Shown here piece by piece: positions 26,911 to 35,471 of a stretch of DNA of 64,000 nt. Under the pieces are notes generated by a model. That model made no database searches. It was not told the DNA's origin and worked only from the letters and a program-made list of their open reading frames with translations. Source of the stretch: Phytohabitans houttuyneae (lineage in GTDB: Bacteria > Actinomycetota > Actinomycetes > Mycobacteriales > Micromonosporaceae); assembly GCF_011764425.1 (NCBI RefSeq), contig NZ_BLPF01000003.1, positions 992,001 to 1,056,000 on the forward strand, read 5' to 3'. The translations under genes were made by a program, and so were the position numbers. The first letter of the stretch is position 1, and every line of letters starts with the position of its first letter.

Positions 26911-28077
26911 TCAGAAGTACGTACGCAGCACGTCCACGACCAGGTCCGTGTCGTCGGCGAGGGGGATCGCGCGCCACTTGTCGAACGCCGTGCACGGGTG
27001 GGAGATGCCGAAGCGCACCAGGTCGCCGGGGGCGACACCGGTGCCGTCGACGCTGAGGAACGCGTGCTGGTCCATCAGGCGGGTCACGTGCAGGCCGTCC
27101 GCGGGCACCACCTCGCCCGACGGCCGGCGGACCGCCCGCGGCACCGGCAGCCCCTCGTCGAACGGCGCGTCCCGCTTGCCCATGCCGGCGATCGCCACGC
27201 CCGGCTCGGGCGTCGAGATGACCTGGGCCCACACCTCCAGGGCCGCGTCCAGCATGCCCTCGCCACGCACCCGGTTGAACGGCGTGTGCTCGCGGTAGTA
27301 GCCGTCGTCGTGGGTGATGTACGCGCCGCTGCGCAGCACCGGGACCACCTGGTGGCCGGGCAGCCAGTCGCCGGGCAGTCGGGCGGCCACCACGTCGAAC
27401 CAGGCGCTGCCGCCCGCGGACACGACGACCGACGGCGGCAGCAGCTCGGACAGCTCGGCCGCGGCGGCGCGGAGCTGGTCGAGAAACGCGGCCACCGCCG
27501 CCGTGTCCGGCAGGCCGCCCTCGTAGCCGGTGACGCCGGCCAGCGTGAGCCGCGGCGAGGCGGCCACCGCGTGGGCCACGGCGAGGGCCGAGGACGCGGT
27601 GCGGCAGCCGGTGCGGCCCCCGGGGTACCCGATCTCGACGAGGACCGGCAGCGGGCGGACGCCGGTCGTGGCCGCGGCGGCCGCCACCCCTTCGGGTGAA
27701 TCGACCTGGAAGTAGAGGTCGAGGCCGGCGTCGGTCTCGGCCGCGACCCAGGCGAGCGCGGCCGGGTCGAGGATCTGGTTGGCCACGAGCACGCGCGGCA
27801 CCCCGAACTCGCGGCACACCCGGGCCTGCTGCGCGGTCGCCACCGTGATGCCCCACGCGCCGGCCGCGAGCTGCGCGGCGAAGAGCGTGGGCGACATGGT
27901 GGTCTTGCCGTGCGGGGCGAGGAGCAGGCCGTGACGCTCCGCGTACGCCGCGATGGTGGCGATGTTGCGGTCGACCGCGGCGGCCCTGGCCACGAGCAGG
28001 GGCCACCCGAAGCTACCCCCGAACAGGCTCTGTCCCACCGGACTGTCGGATCCCCAGAATCCCTTGTCGAGTAGCAC
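26911..28077 (-). CDS. D-threonine aldolase/D-serine dehydratase-like PLP enzyme
   Basis: 388-residue fold-type III PLP enzyme (alanine-racemase-like barrel). PLP lysine is Lys58 in LLLAPHGKTTMSP; the metal-binding His-Cys pair appears near the C-terminus in FGISHPCTAFDKW. Known members cleave D-threonine or dehydrate D-serine. Which reaction occurs here is open. GTG at 28077 is chosen because GGAGG lies 4-5 bases upstream. Divergent from an amidohydrolase and RidA gene, with a shared palindrome between; the set looks like a D-amino acid or N-acyl-D-amino acid catabolic locus. Confidence 0.85.
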   Translation of the reverse strand: MLLDKGFWGSDSPVGQSLFGGSFGWPLLVARAAAVDRNIATIAAYAERHGLLLAPHGKTTMSPTLFAAQLAAGAWGITVATAQQARVCREFGVPRVLVANQILDPAALAWVAAETDAGLDLYFQVDSPEGVAAAAATTGVRPLPVLVEIGYPGGRTGCRTASSALAVAHAVAASPRLTLAGVTGYEGGLPDTAAVAAFLDQLRAAAAELSELLPPSVVVSAGGSAWFDVVAARLPGDWLPGHQVVPVLRSGAYITHDDGYYREHTPFNRVRGEGMLDAALEVWAQVISTPEPGVAIAGMGKRDAPFDEGLPVPRAVRRPSGEVVPADGLHVTRLMDQHAFLSVDGTGVAPGDLVRFGISHPCTAFDKWRAIPLADDTDLVVDVLRTYF

Positions 28078-28087
28078 CGCACCTCCG

Positions 28088-28110
28088 ATAAGATCCCGTG
28101 CTGATCTTAT
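28088..28110. promoter_or_regulatory. Palindromic operator of the D-amino-acid-like divergon
   Basis: ATAAGATC (28088-28095) and GATCTTAT (28103-28110) are exact inverted copies with a 7-base spacer. In a >70% GC genome such an AT-rich 8-bp pair in a 50-bp divergent promoter region is unlikely to be chance. The cognate regulator is not adjacent. Confidence 0.7.
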
Positions 28111-28129
28111 GTGCGCCCGACGAGGAGCG

Positions 28130-29389
28130 GTGACCATCCACGACCTGCTGCTGGCTGGCGGACGCGTGATCGACGTGGGCGGCGGGCACGTCGGCCGCTA
28201 CGACGTGGCGGTCCGGGGCGGTCGGATCTCCGCGGTCGCGTCCGCGCTGCCGCCGCACGACGCGCGCGAGGTCGTCGACGTGACCGGCTGCCTGGTCGCG
28301 CCCGGGCTGGTCGACCTGCACACGCACGTGCATCCGGGCGCCACCTACTGGGGCATCCACCCCGATCCGGTGGCCTGGCACTCCGGCGTGACGACGTGGG
28401 TCGACGCGGGCTCCGCGGGGGCGTGGGGGATCGACGCGCTGCGGGCCGCGGCCGACGCTTATCGGGTACGGGTCCGCGCGCTCCTCAACGTCTCCGCGCT
28501 CGGCCTGACCGGCCGCACCGGCGAGTCCACCGACCTGGAGCACGTCGACGTCGACGCGGCGCTGGACGCGGTCGCCCGCCACCCCGACCTCGTCGTGGGC
28601 GTCAAGGTGCGGATCGACCGCGAGACGGTGGGCGCCAACGGGCTGCGCCCCCTCGAACGCGCCCTCCAGGTGGCGGGCGCGGCCGGCCTGCCGGTGATGG
28701 TGCACGTCGCGGCCGGCCCGCCCGGCCCCGCCGACGTGCTTCCCCTCCTGCGCCCCGGCGACATCCTCACCCACTGCGCCAGCGGCGTGGCCGCGACCGG
28801 TGCGGGGCCGGTGGTGCGCGCCGCGTACGAGCGGGGCGTGCTGCTGGACATCGGGCACGGCGCGGGCGGCTTCGCGTTCGACGTGCTGGAGCAGCAGCTC
28901 GCGGCCGGGCTCGCGCCGCACACCGTCTCCACGGACCTGCACGTGCGGTGCCGGTACGGGCCGGTGTTCGACCTGCCCACCACGATGGCGAAGCTGCGCG
29001 CCGCGGGCATGGCGCTGGAAGACGTCGTGGCCGCCGCCACCGTGACGCCGGCGGCGGCGCTGCGCCTGCCCGGCGGGGTCGGCACGCTCGCCGTGGGAGC
29101 GCCGGCGGATGTGGCGGTGTTCGCGGTGGAGAGTGGGCCGTATCCGGTCGTCGACGCGCACGGGCAGGTGCGCCAGGCGCCGGAGCGGCTGCGGAACCTC
29201 GCCACCTACCGCGCCGGGCGTCCCCTCCCGCCGGCGCTGCCGGAGCCGCCGCCACCGTGGGTACCGCTGACCGAGTCGCAGCGGGCGGCGCTGGAGCGGC
29301 GCGACAAGGCGCTGCGGGACCTCCTCGGCCAGCCTCTCGTCGGGCCGGAAGGGCTCAGCGAGCAGTTCTCCCGAACCAGGAAAGGATGA
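28130..29389 (+). CDS. Metal-dependent amidohydrolase (dihydroorotase-like, EF_0837 type)
   Basis: 419-residue amidohydrolase-superfamily enzyme. Metal ligands are visible: HxH in DLHTHVHPG, a lysine for carboxylation in VGVKVRIDRE, His in VMVHVAAGP and ILTHCASG, and Asp in STDLH. Related proteins of the EF_0837/AHA_3915 group are annotated as deacetylases or dihydroorotase-like enzymes with unproven substrates. Context with a D-amino acid PLP enzyme and RidA suggests hydrolysis of an N-acylated or cyclic D-amino acid. GTG at 28130 lies only 2 bases after GAGGAG; ATG at 28109 is an alternative start inside the operator. Confidence 0.85.
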   Translation: MTIHDLLLAGGRVIDVGGGHVGRYDVAVRGGRISAVASALPPHDAREVVDVTGCLVAPGLVDLHTHVHPGATYWGIHPDPVAWHSGVTTWVDAGSAGAWGIDALRAAADAYRVRVRALLNVSALGLTGRTGESTDLEHVDVDAALDAVARHPDLVVGVKVRIDRETVGANGLRPLERALQVAGAAGLPVMVHVAAGPPGPADVLPLLRPGDILTHCASGVAATGAGPVVRAAYERGVLLDIGHGAGGFAFDVLEQQLAAGLAPHTVSTDLHVRCRYGPVFDLPTTMAKLRAAGMALEDVVAAATVTPAAALRLPGGVGTLAVGAPADVAVFAVESGPYPVVDAHGQVRQAPERLRNLATYRAGRPLPPALPEPPPPWVPLTESQRAALERRDKALRDLLGQPLVGPEGLSEQFSRTRKG

Positions 29390-29395
29390 CCGAGC

Positions 29396-29770
29396 ATGCG
29401 CGCGATCTCGACCGACCAGGCGGCGCCGCCCGGCGGCCCGTTCTCCCAGGCGGTCATTGCCGGAGATTTCGTGTACCTGGCCGGCGCCGTCCCGCGGCTC
29501 CCGGACGGATCGTGGGTGCGCGGGGCGTTCGCGGAGCAGGCGCGCGCCGCGTTCACCAACCTCGCGCGGGCGGCGCAGGCCGCCGGCACCGATCTCGACC
29601 GCGCCGTGCGGGTGGGCGTCTACCTGCGCGAGTGGAACGACTTCGCCGAGATGAACGAGATCTTCGCCGAGTACTTCGCCGGCCCGGTGCCGCCGGTCCG
29701 CACCACGCTGCCGGTGGCCCTGACCGGCTTCGACATCGAGGCGGACGCAGTCCTCTACACCGGCTCCTGA
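29396..29770 (+). CDS. RidA/YjgF-family enamine/imine deaminase
   Basis: 124 residues with the Rid fold: GPFSQAVIAGDFVYLAG, AFTNLARAAQAAGTDLDRAV and PPVRTTLPVA containing the conserved catalytic Arg. RidA hydrolyses reactive 2-aminoacrylate or related enamines released by PLP-dependent dehydratases. This fits the neighbouring D-serine/threonine-type PLP enzyme. Starts 6 bases after the amidohydrolase stop with AAAGGA upstream, so cotranscribed. Confidence 0.92.
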   Translation: MRAISTDQAAPPGGPFSQAVIAGDFVYLAGAVPRLPDGSWVRGAFAEQARAAFTNLARAAQAAGTDLDRAVRVGVYLREWNDFAEMNEIFAEYFAGPVPPVRTTLPVALTGFDIEADAVLYTGS

Positions 29771-29778
29771 CCCCCGCT

Positions 29779-29840
29779 CCTGCGCGGCCCCCTGCGCGCG
29801 GCCCCCTGCGCGCGGCCCTCTGTGCGAGGCCCCTCTGCGC
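29779..29840. repeat. Degenerate short tandem repeats (about 14 bp)
   Basis: Four to five imperfect copies of a unit close to CTGCGCGCGGCCCC follow the RidA stop. They have no spacer structure, so they are not a CRISPR array. After the adjacent 62-bp palindrome another short repeat, GGGTCAACGCGC, occurs twice (29914-29938). Confidence 0.6.
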
Positions 29841-29902
29841 GTTGATCAGGGACTTTGTGGGACGGCGCGCCGGCCGACACGCCCACCAACTCCCTGATCA
29901 AC
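29841..29902. repeat. 62-bp palindromic element, copy 1
   Basis: Arms of 21 bases (29841-29861 and 29882-29902) begin GTTGATCAGGGA and end TCCCTGATCAAC; they pair with about two mismatches around a 20-base centre that ends GCCGGCCGACACG. A second copy of the same length and layout lies at 35402-35463. Both sit between convergent genes, so the element may act as a two-way terminator or be a small mobile repeat. Confidence 0.85.
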
Positions 29903-29961
29903 GCCCATAGGGGTCAACGCGCAGATGGGTCAACGCGCGGGGGACGCGCGCGCGGGGCAGG

Positions 29962-31311
29962 CTAGCCGACGGGGGTGGGGACGGGGTCGGGTTGGGCTAT
30001 GTCGTCGCCCACGCGGCGGGCCCAGCGGCCGGCGACCACGGCGTACCAGCCGGCTATCAGCGCGAACCCGGCGGCGACGATGAACACCGCCGTGGGGGAG
30101 TGGCCGTCGGCGGGGAGGGTGAGGGCGGCGGCGAAGAGGCCGAGGACGTACGAGAGGTTGTAGGTCGTGTCGTTGACGGCGAAGACACGGCCGCGGTAGT
30201 CGTCGTCGCACTCGTGCTGGATCGACGTGTCCACCACGATCTTGGTGCCTTGCGCCGCGATGTTGACGCAGAAGACCGCCACCACGAGCAGTGGCTGGGT
30301 GAAGGAGGACACGGTCAGCGGCAGCGCGATCGCGATCCCGGCGATCAGGCCCGCGACCCACCGCCAGCCGCCGATCCGGCGGGTCACCGGCGGCGTGACC
30401 AGCGCGGCGACCATCACGCCCAGGGTGCCGGCCACCACCACGAAGGCCAGCCCCGTGATCGAGTCGTGCACGTCGTCGTCGGTGACGAAGTAGTTGCGGT
30501 ACAGCAGCAGCATGGCGAGCGTCAGCACCCCGAACAGCGCGCGGAAGCCCGCCTTGGCCGCCATCGTGTACGCCGCGCCGCGCTTGCTCGCCAGGTGTGC
30601 CAGGCCGTCGCCCATGCCGCGCACCACGTCGCCGATCGCCGAGTGCATCGGTGCGCGCTTAGGGGCGGTCACGTGGTCGGGCCCGAGCTCGTCGACCCGG
30701 AACGAGCGCCACGCGAGCAGCGCGGACGCCACGTACCCGATGGGTGCGACCAGCGCCATCACCGCGTAGCCGGAGTCGCCCGCGGAGACCAGCACGTTGA
30801 TCAGCAGGACGGCGATGCCGAGGCCGGCGGAGAAGCAGATCGATCCGAGGGTGCCGGACAGCGAGTTGGCGGTGACCAGGCGCCGGTCCTCGACGACGTG
30901 CGGCACCGCCGCGGACAGGCCGGCCAGCAGGAAGCGGTTGAGCCCGATGATCGCGAACGCCACCACCACGAACGCGACCCCCTTGCCGCCGCCGTTGATC
31001 AGGGCGGCCGCGGGCAGCACCAGCGCGGCCCGCAGCAGGTTGGTGAAGACCACCAGCTGGCGCCGGCTCCACCGGTCCAGGAACACGCCGACGAAGGGCC
31101 CGATCAGCGAGTACGGCGTGACGAGCAGCGCCGAGCCCGCGGCGATCGCCATGGCGCTGGTCTGCCGGTCCGGGTTGAACAGCACGCTGCCGGCGAGGGC
31201 GGCCTGGAAGAGGCCGTCCGCGAGCTGGCTGGACAGCCGCACGCCCAGCAGTCTCCGGAAGCCGCGGACGGCGAGCACGGAGCGGAGGTTGTGGGTGTCG
31301 CGGGTGGCCAT
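29962..31311 (-). CDS. MFS transporter
   Basis: 449-residue transporter with about 12 hydrophobic helices; helix 2-3 loop GVFLDRWSRRQLVVF resembles MFS motif A. It looks like a member of the enterobactin exporter/MdfA-like group of unassigned actinomycete MFS proteins. No regulator is adjacent. Its 3' end faces the RidA gene across the first 62-bp palindromic element. Confidence 0.9.
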   Translation of the reverse strand: MATRDTHNLRSVLAVRGFRRLLGVRLSSQLADGLFQAALAGSVLFNPDRQTSAMAIAAGSALLVTPYSLIGPFVGVFLDRWSRRQLVVFTNLLRAALVLPAAALINGGGKGVAFVVVAFAIIGLNRFLLAGLSAAVPHVVEDRRLVTANSLSGTLGSICFSAGLGIAVLLINVLVSAGDSGYAVMALVAPIGYVASALLAWRSFRVDELGPDHVTAPKRAPMHSAIGDVVRGMGDGLAHLASKRGAAYTMAAKAGFRALFGVLTLAMLLLYRNYFVTDDDVHDSITGLAFVVVAGTLGVMVAALVTPPVTRRIGGWRWVAGLIAGIAIALPLTVSSFTQPLLVVAVFCVNIAAQGTKIVVDTSIQHECDDDYRGRVFAVNDTTYNLSYVLGLFAAALTLPADGHSPTAVFIVAAGFALIAGWYAVVAGRWARRVGDDIAQPDPVPTPVG

Positions 31312-31513
31312 GACGACCTAGCGTAGGCCCTGTTTCTGCGTTATCCATTCGTGATGTGCGACAGAGTCTCGCGATCTCTGGGACCGGGCTTTCCGACTCA
31401 CCGCGCAAACCGGACAGAGGATGGGTGAACGGCCGGTTGCCGCCGGCCGTCAGGTCGGTGTGCTCCCACACTCGGCGTGTCGTCCTGCGCCGCGCCGCGG
31501 ATAGAGTTGCCAG

Positions 31514-32044
31514 GTGGCTGGACGTCTGACAACCGAGCGACTGACCCTGCGCCCCTGGGAGGTCGACGACGCCGAGGCAGCACTCGGCGTCTACGGCGAC
31601 GGTGGCGTGGCGCGCTGGCTCAGTCCGGCCATGGACACGGTCTCCGACCTGGGCGCGATGCGGCTGATCCTGCAGCAGTGGATCGCCGAGGACCAGCGGC
31701 TGTTCACCCCGGCCGGCCGGTGGGCCATCGAGCGGCTGGAGGACAAGCAGGTCATCGGTGGCGCCGTGCTGCTCCCGCTCCCGCCCGGCGGGGAGGACCT
31801 GGAGATGGGCTGGCAGCTGCGGCCCGACGCCTGGGGTGAGGGATACGCGGCGGAGGCCGGTCGCCGGCTCGCCCAGTGGGCGTTCGAGGAGGGGCAGGAC
31901 GAGATCTTCGCGGTCGCCCGGCCGGCCAACGACCGGGCCGGCGCCACCGCCCGCCGCATCGGTATGCAGTGGGTCGGCGAGACCGAGAAGTACTACGGGC
32001 TGCGCCTGCAGGTCTTCCGGCTGCGCCCCGGCGACGTCGACTGA
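31514..32044 (+). CDS. GNAT-family N-acetyltransferase
   Basis: 176 residues of the RimJ/RimL type: TERLTLRPWEVDDAEAA at the N-terminus and the acetyl-CoA loop region AWGEGYAAEAGRRLAQWAF. Substrate unknown; relatives acetylate protein N-termini or small amines. GTG start at 31514 with TAGAGT six bases upstream, a possible -10 box for a leaderless mRNA. The 200-base gap upstream holds no other visible gene. Confidence 0.88.
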   Translation: MAGRLTTERLTLRPWEVDDAEAALGVYGDGGVARWLSPAMDTVSDLGAMRLILQQWIAEDQRLFTPAGRWAIERLEDKQVIGGAVLLPLPPGGEDLEMGWQLRPDAWGEGYAAEAGRRLAQWAFEEGQDEIFAVARPANDRAGATARRIGMQWVGETEKYYGLRLQVFRLRPGDVD

Positions 32045-32059
32045 TCCGGACCGCGCCGC

Positions 32060-32896
32060 TCAGCCGGCCATCGGCACCCCGCGCCGGGCAAAGCGGATGT
32101 TGTCCAGATCACCGTGAAACTGGTCGGTGTCCACGTCCGTCTGGATGTCCCGGACCCGCTTGCCGCCGATCACCGCCTGTCCGGTCGGCACGATGCCGTC
32201 CAGGTGGGCGACGGCGACACCGGGCGCGAGGACCGGCCGGCCGGTCCGCGGATCGTCCACCCGGATCTGGAAGACCGAGCGGGACAGCCGCCAGCAGCTG
32301 ACCCGGTACCACCGGCCCGCGGTCAGCGCGTAGCCGTCCGGGCCGGCGGGAAGCAGCACCGCGGTCACGCCGTCGGACCAGCGGCACGACGGGCGGCCGC
32401 CGTCGACCTGAAGCTTCCACTGGCTGAGCCCGGCCGCCGCGGCGCCGAACTGGAACACGTTCATGCCGGCGGCCGGTGACGGCGGCTCGGTGAGCCGGAT
32501 GTCCGCCCCGAACGAGAAGCGGCCTCCCGCCGGTACGAGCCTCGTGCTCGCGGCCGGCGTGACGATCGCCTGCGGGCACGGCGGCGCGAGCGTGCAGCTG
32601 CCGCCGGGAAACCGCAGGAACGCGTCCCCACCCGGTGGCACCACCGAGGTCACCGCGCCACCGCCGCCGGTGCTCACCGCGCCGTGCAGCCCTTTGCCGC
32701 TGCTGTCGGCGACCCGCGCCGGGTCCAGCAGCTCGCCGGCGTACCGCAGCTCGACCTGGCCCAGCGGCGGCCCCGCGACCGCGGCCGCGCCGGACGCCGT
32801 GACGGCGATGACGGCCGCGGCCACGGTCGCGACAAAGTTTCGGATATATCGGACAGGTCGCACGGGTTCATGGAAGCCGAGCGCGGACGGCTCCAC
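32060..32896 (-). CDS. Secreted LamG/concanavalin-like domain protein
   Basis: 278 residues with a signal segment (NFVATVAAAVIAVTASGAAAVA) and an extracellular beta-rich domain: ADSSGKGLHGAVS, FSFGADIRL, WYRVSCWRL, and GDLDNIRFAR are typical of LamG-type jelly rolls. Probably binds carbohydrate. GTG at 32896 is chosen because AGGG precedes it; a GTG at 32863 would start closer to the signal peptide. Lies 27 bases downstream of the GH30 gene on the same strand, suggesting a joint role in polysaccharide breakdown. Confidence 0.78.
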   Translation of the reverse strand: MEPSALGFHEPVRPVRYIRNFVATVAAAVIAVTASGAAAVAGPPLGQVELRYAGELLDPARVADSSGKGLHGAVSTGGGGAVTSVVPPGGDAFLRFPGGSCTLAPPCPQAIVTPAASTRLVPAGGRFSFGADIRLTEPPSPAAGMNVFQFGAAAAGLSQWKLQVDGGRPSCRWSDGVTAVLLPAGPDGYALTAGRWYRVSCWRLSRSVFQIRVDDPRTGRPVLAPGVAVAHLDGIVPTGQAVIGGKRVRDIQTDVDTDQFHGDLDNIRFARRGVPMAG

Positions 32897-32923
32897 AAGG
32901 ACCCTGGCGGGCGGTTCATCCGT

Positions 32924-34339
32924 TCAGGCGCGTACCAGGGTGGTCAGCGAGCGCGGCGGCAGCGCGATCGCCGAGCGCTGCCCGTGCCTGGTGACGATGC
33001 CGGGCACCTTCTCCAGGCGGTGGGTGGCGTCGGTCAGGTACACGTTCGGCCGCCGCATGTCGATCGTCGTCGCGACCGCGGTGGTGCCGGTGTTGAGGAT
33101 CTGCACGACCTCGGTGCCGTTGGCGTTGCGGTAAGCGGACACCTTCAGCCCTTCCGCGGTGGTCTCCGCGCCGATCCGGACGGCTCCCGGCCGGATGAAC
33201 CGGCTGTACGCGGCGAACGCGTACAGGCGCGATGACACCCGGTACTGGTCGTTGGCGTCGTCGATCTGCAGCAGCGCCGCCGTGCCGCCGCGCGAGGAGC
33301 CGAGCCAGAACAGGAACGCGCTGCTGTCGGCGAGCGCGAGCGTGTCGTGGATCCGCTGGGCCAGCGCGATGCCGTCGGTGCCCTTGCCGCTGTCCCACGC
33401 CTCGTTCCAGCCGTCCGCGACGCTGGACGGCGCCCACTCCGACATCCACGTGGGCTTGCGCGTCGACAGTGGACGGTCGGCCGGGCTCGCGTACCCGTGG
33501 CCGGTCACGACGTCCACCAGCCGCCGCGCCTGCGCGTCCGCCTCGATCGCCCGCGCGTACGGGTCGGCGTGCTGCCAGCCGAACGAGTCGCAGCAGGCCA
33601 CGCCGAGACCGGCCCGCCGCGCGATCGGGCCGAGCACCTTCACGAACTCGACCGCCTGCGCGGGTGTGAAGCGCATCGAGGCGTACGAGGCGGTGTAGTC
33701 CGGCTCGTTGGTGAAGCCGATCTCGTCGAGCCGGATGCCTTCCTGCCGGTAGAAGGTGGCGTACTGCACGAGGTAGCGGGCGTACGCCTCGCGCCAGTCG
33801 CCGCTGGCACAGGTGACGCCCTGCAGCCCGCACAGCGAGCCGCCGCTGGTGTCCGTGCCGTTGTCCTTCATGTACCCGGGCGCGCTCCACGCGTCCGCGT
33901 AGAAGCGGTGGACGCCGCGCTCGCGGGCCTCCTTCGCGTACCACACCTGGCCGCCGTCCCAGCCGTCCCAGGAGTAGTTCGGCGGCGCCGACGGCCCGCC
34001 GGGGTCGGTGGGCTGGATGGAGAGCATCTTGTCGTACACGGTGGTCGCCGACGAGCCGATGCCGAGGCGCAGGATGCTCGGGGCGGCGCCGTTGTCCCGG
34101 CCGAGGAGCAGGTCGAGGGCCTCCTCCCGCTTGGCCTCCGACAGGTTGTGCACCAGGGAGGTGCGCTGGAAGGCGATCGAGTAGCCGAAGCCGTCGATGT
34201 GCTGGTGGGTCTGCGCCCGGCGAAGGTCGATGCCGGGCGGGGAGGCGGCGTGGGCGGGCGTGGTCGTGACGGTGGTCGCGGTGAGGATCACGGCGACGAC
34301 GGTGGGTAGCCGTAGCACGGCGCCAACGATAGTCGTCAA
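32924..34339 (-). CDS. Secreted glycoside hydrolase family 30
   Basis: 471 residues with a Sec signal peptide (cleavage near AHAAS). The catalytic barrel shows HIDGFGYSIAFQRTS, the acid/base Glu in IGFTNEPDYTASY and the probable nucleophile Glu in TWMSEWAPSS, followed by the C-terminal beta-sandwich of GH30. Members hydrolyse beta-1,4-xylans, beta-1,6-glucans or galactans; the exact linkage is not predictable. Cotranscribed with the LamG-like gene. Confidence 0.88.
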   Translation of the reverse strand: MTTIVGAVLRLPTVVAVILTATTVTTTPAHAASPPGIDLRRAQTHQHIDGFGYSIAFQRTSLVHNLSEAKREEALDLLLGRDNGAAPSILRLGIGSSATTVYDKMLSIQPTDPGGPSAPPNYSWDGWDGGQVWYAKEARERGVHRFYADAWSAPGYMKDNGTDTSGGSLCGLQGVTCASGDWREAYARYLVQYATFYRQEGIRLDEIGFTNEPDYTASYASMRFTPAQAVEFVKVLGPIARRAGLGVACCDSFGWQHADPYARAIEADAQARRLVDVVTGHGYASPADRPLSTRKPTWMSEWAPSSVADGWNEAWDSGKGTDGIALAQRIHDTLALADSSAFLFWLGSSRGGTAALLQIDDANDQYRVSSRLYAFAAYSRFIRPGAVRIGAETTAEGLKVSAYRNANGTEVVQILNTGTTAVATTIDMRRPNVYLTDATHRLEKVPGIVTRHGQRSAIALPPRSLTTLVRA

Positions 34340-34412
34340 TGTTATGCGGTGGAAGGTGGCCGGCGCGCGTTGACCCGGCGGTCGAGCGGGCGTTACGGTG
34401 CGCGGGTGTCTA

Positions 34413-34430
34413 CCTGTCTAGATAGCCAGA
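34413..34430 (+). promoter_or_regulatory. GntR (HutC/DasR-type) operator, site 1
   Basis: CCTGTCTAGATAGCCAGA upstream of the phosphotriesterase-like gene. It matches 15 of 18 bases of a site upstream of the ROK kinase (36248-36265, opposite strand). The TCTAGA core resembles the dre sites of DasR (consensus with TGGTCTAGACCA), a HutC-subfamily regulator. Confidence 0.72.
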
Positions 34431-34461
34431 TGGCGGGTTGTGGTTCGGCGGGAGACGGCCC

Positions 34462-35406
34462 GTGACCGAGGTGCGGACCGTCCTCGGCCCCGTGCCGGCC
34501 GGGCGGCTCGGCGCGGTCGACGCGCACGAGCACCTGTTCCTGCGGACGCCGGCGCTGCCCGGCGACGAGTTCGACGACCTGGAGCGGATGGTCACCGAGG
34601 CCGGCCAGGTGCGCGCCTCCGGCATCGGGACCATCGTCGACCTGACGCCCATCGGGCTGGGCCGCGAGCCCGCCAAGCTCGCCGCGCTGAGCGAGCGCTC
34701 AGGCGTGCACGTGGTCGCCGCGACCGGCTTCCACCGCGACGCGCACTACCCGGCCGGGCACTGGGCGCACCGCGAGCCGGTCCAGACGCTGGTCGAGGTG
34801 ATGCTCGCCGACCTCGAGCGGGGCATGGACGGCCGCGACTGGCAGGGCCCGCTGCCGGCGCCCACCCCGCACCGGGCGGGCGTCATCAAGCTCGGCGCGT
34901 CGTACCAGCGGATCAGCGCCTCCGAGGCCCGGCGCATGGCCGCCGGCGCCGAGGCGGCCCGGCGCACCGGCGTCCCGGTCGCGGTGCACTGCGAGGTCGG
35001 CACGATGGGCCACGAGATCCTCCAGTCGCTGTCCGACGGGGGCGTCGCCGCGTCTCGGGTACTGCTGGCGCATCTGGACCGCAACCCGGACCCGGACCTG
35101 CACGCGGACCTCGCCGCCCGCGGCGCCTGGCTGCTCTACGACACCGTCGGCCGGGTCAAGTACCGGCCCGAGTCCGCCCTGCTCGACCTCATCGAGCGCG
35201 TCGTGTCGGCGGGACACGGCGACCGGGTGCTGCTCGGCACCGACGTCGGCCGCCGGAGCATGCTCCGCGCCTACGGCGGCGGCCCGGGCATGGCCGTGCT
35301 CGGCGAGACCTTCGCCCCGCGCCTCGCCGCCCGCCTGGGCCAGGCGTTGGTCGACCAGATCCTGGTCGCCAACCCCGCCGCCGCGCTCACCCCCACCCGC
35401 GGTTGA
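34462..35406 (+). CDS. Phosphotriesterase-family (PTE-homology) metallohydrolase
   Basis: 314-residue amidohydrolase-fold enzyme. HxH in VDAHEHLFLR, the lysine to be carboxylated in GVIKLGASYQ, His in AVHCEVGT and LLAHLDRNPD, and Asp in LLGTDVGRRS form the binuclear metal site. Natural activities in the family are lactonases and carboxyl-ester hydrolases. GTG at 34462, with GGAG seven bases upstream. The shared operator suggests it acts in the same pathway as the ROK/SIS/SDR/FAD operon, perhaps opening a sugar lactone. Its stop codon overlaps the second 62-bp palindrome. Confidence 0.88.
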   Translation: MTEVRTVLGPVPAGRLGAVDAHEHLFLRTPALPGDEFDDLERMVTEAGQVRASGIGTIVDLTPIGLGREPAKLAALSERSGVHVVAATGFHRDAHYPAGHWAHREPVQTLVEVMLADLERGMDGRDWQGPLPAPTPHRAGVIKLGASYQRISASEARRMAAGAEAARRTGVPVAVHCEVGTMGHEILQSLSDGGVAASRVLLAHLDRNPDPDLHADLAARGAWLLYDTVGRVKYRPESALLDLIERVVSAGHGDRVLLGTDVGRRSMLRAYGGGPGMAVLGETFAPRLAARLGQALVDQILVANPAAALTPTRG

Positions 35407-35463
35407 TCAGGGAGTTCGTGGGTGGAAACGCCGGCCGACACGCCCACGAGCTCCGTGATCAAC
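35402..35463. repeat. 62-bp palindromic element, copy 2
   Basis: Arms 35402-35422 and 35443-35463 with GTTGATCAGGGA at the outer end, two mismatches, and a 20-base centre ending GCCGGCCGACACG as in copy 1 (29841-29902). It overlaps the last codons of the phosphotriesterase-like gene and ends 9 bases from the stop of the convergent GntR gene. Confidence 0.85.
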
Positions 35464-35471
35464 GGCAGGGG

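Noticed and set aside
29779-29940. Short repeats that might be a CRISPR array
   Set aside because: Units of about 14 bases are degenerate and contiguous, with no spacers and no cas genes.
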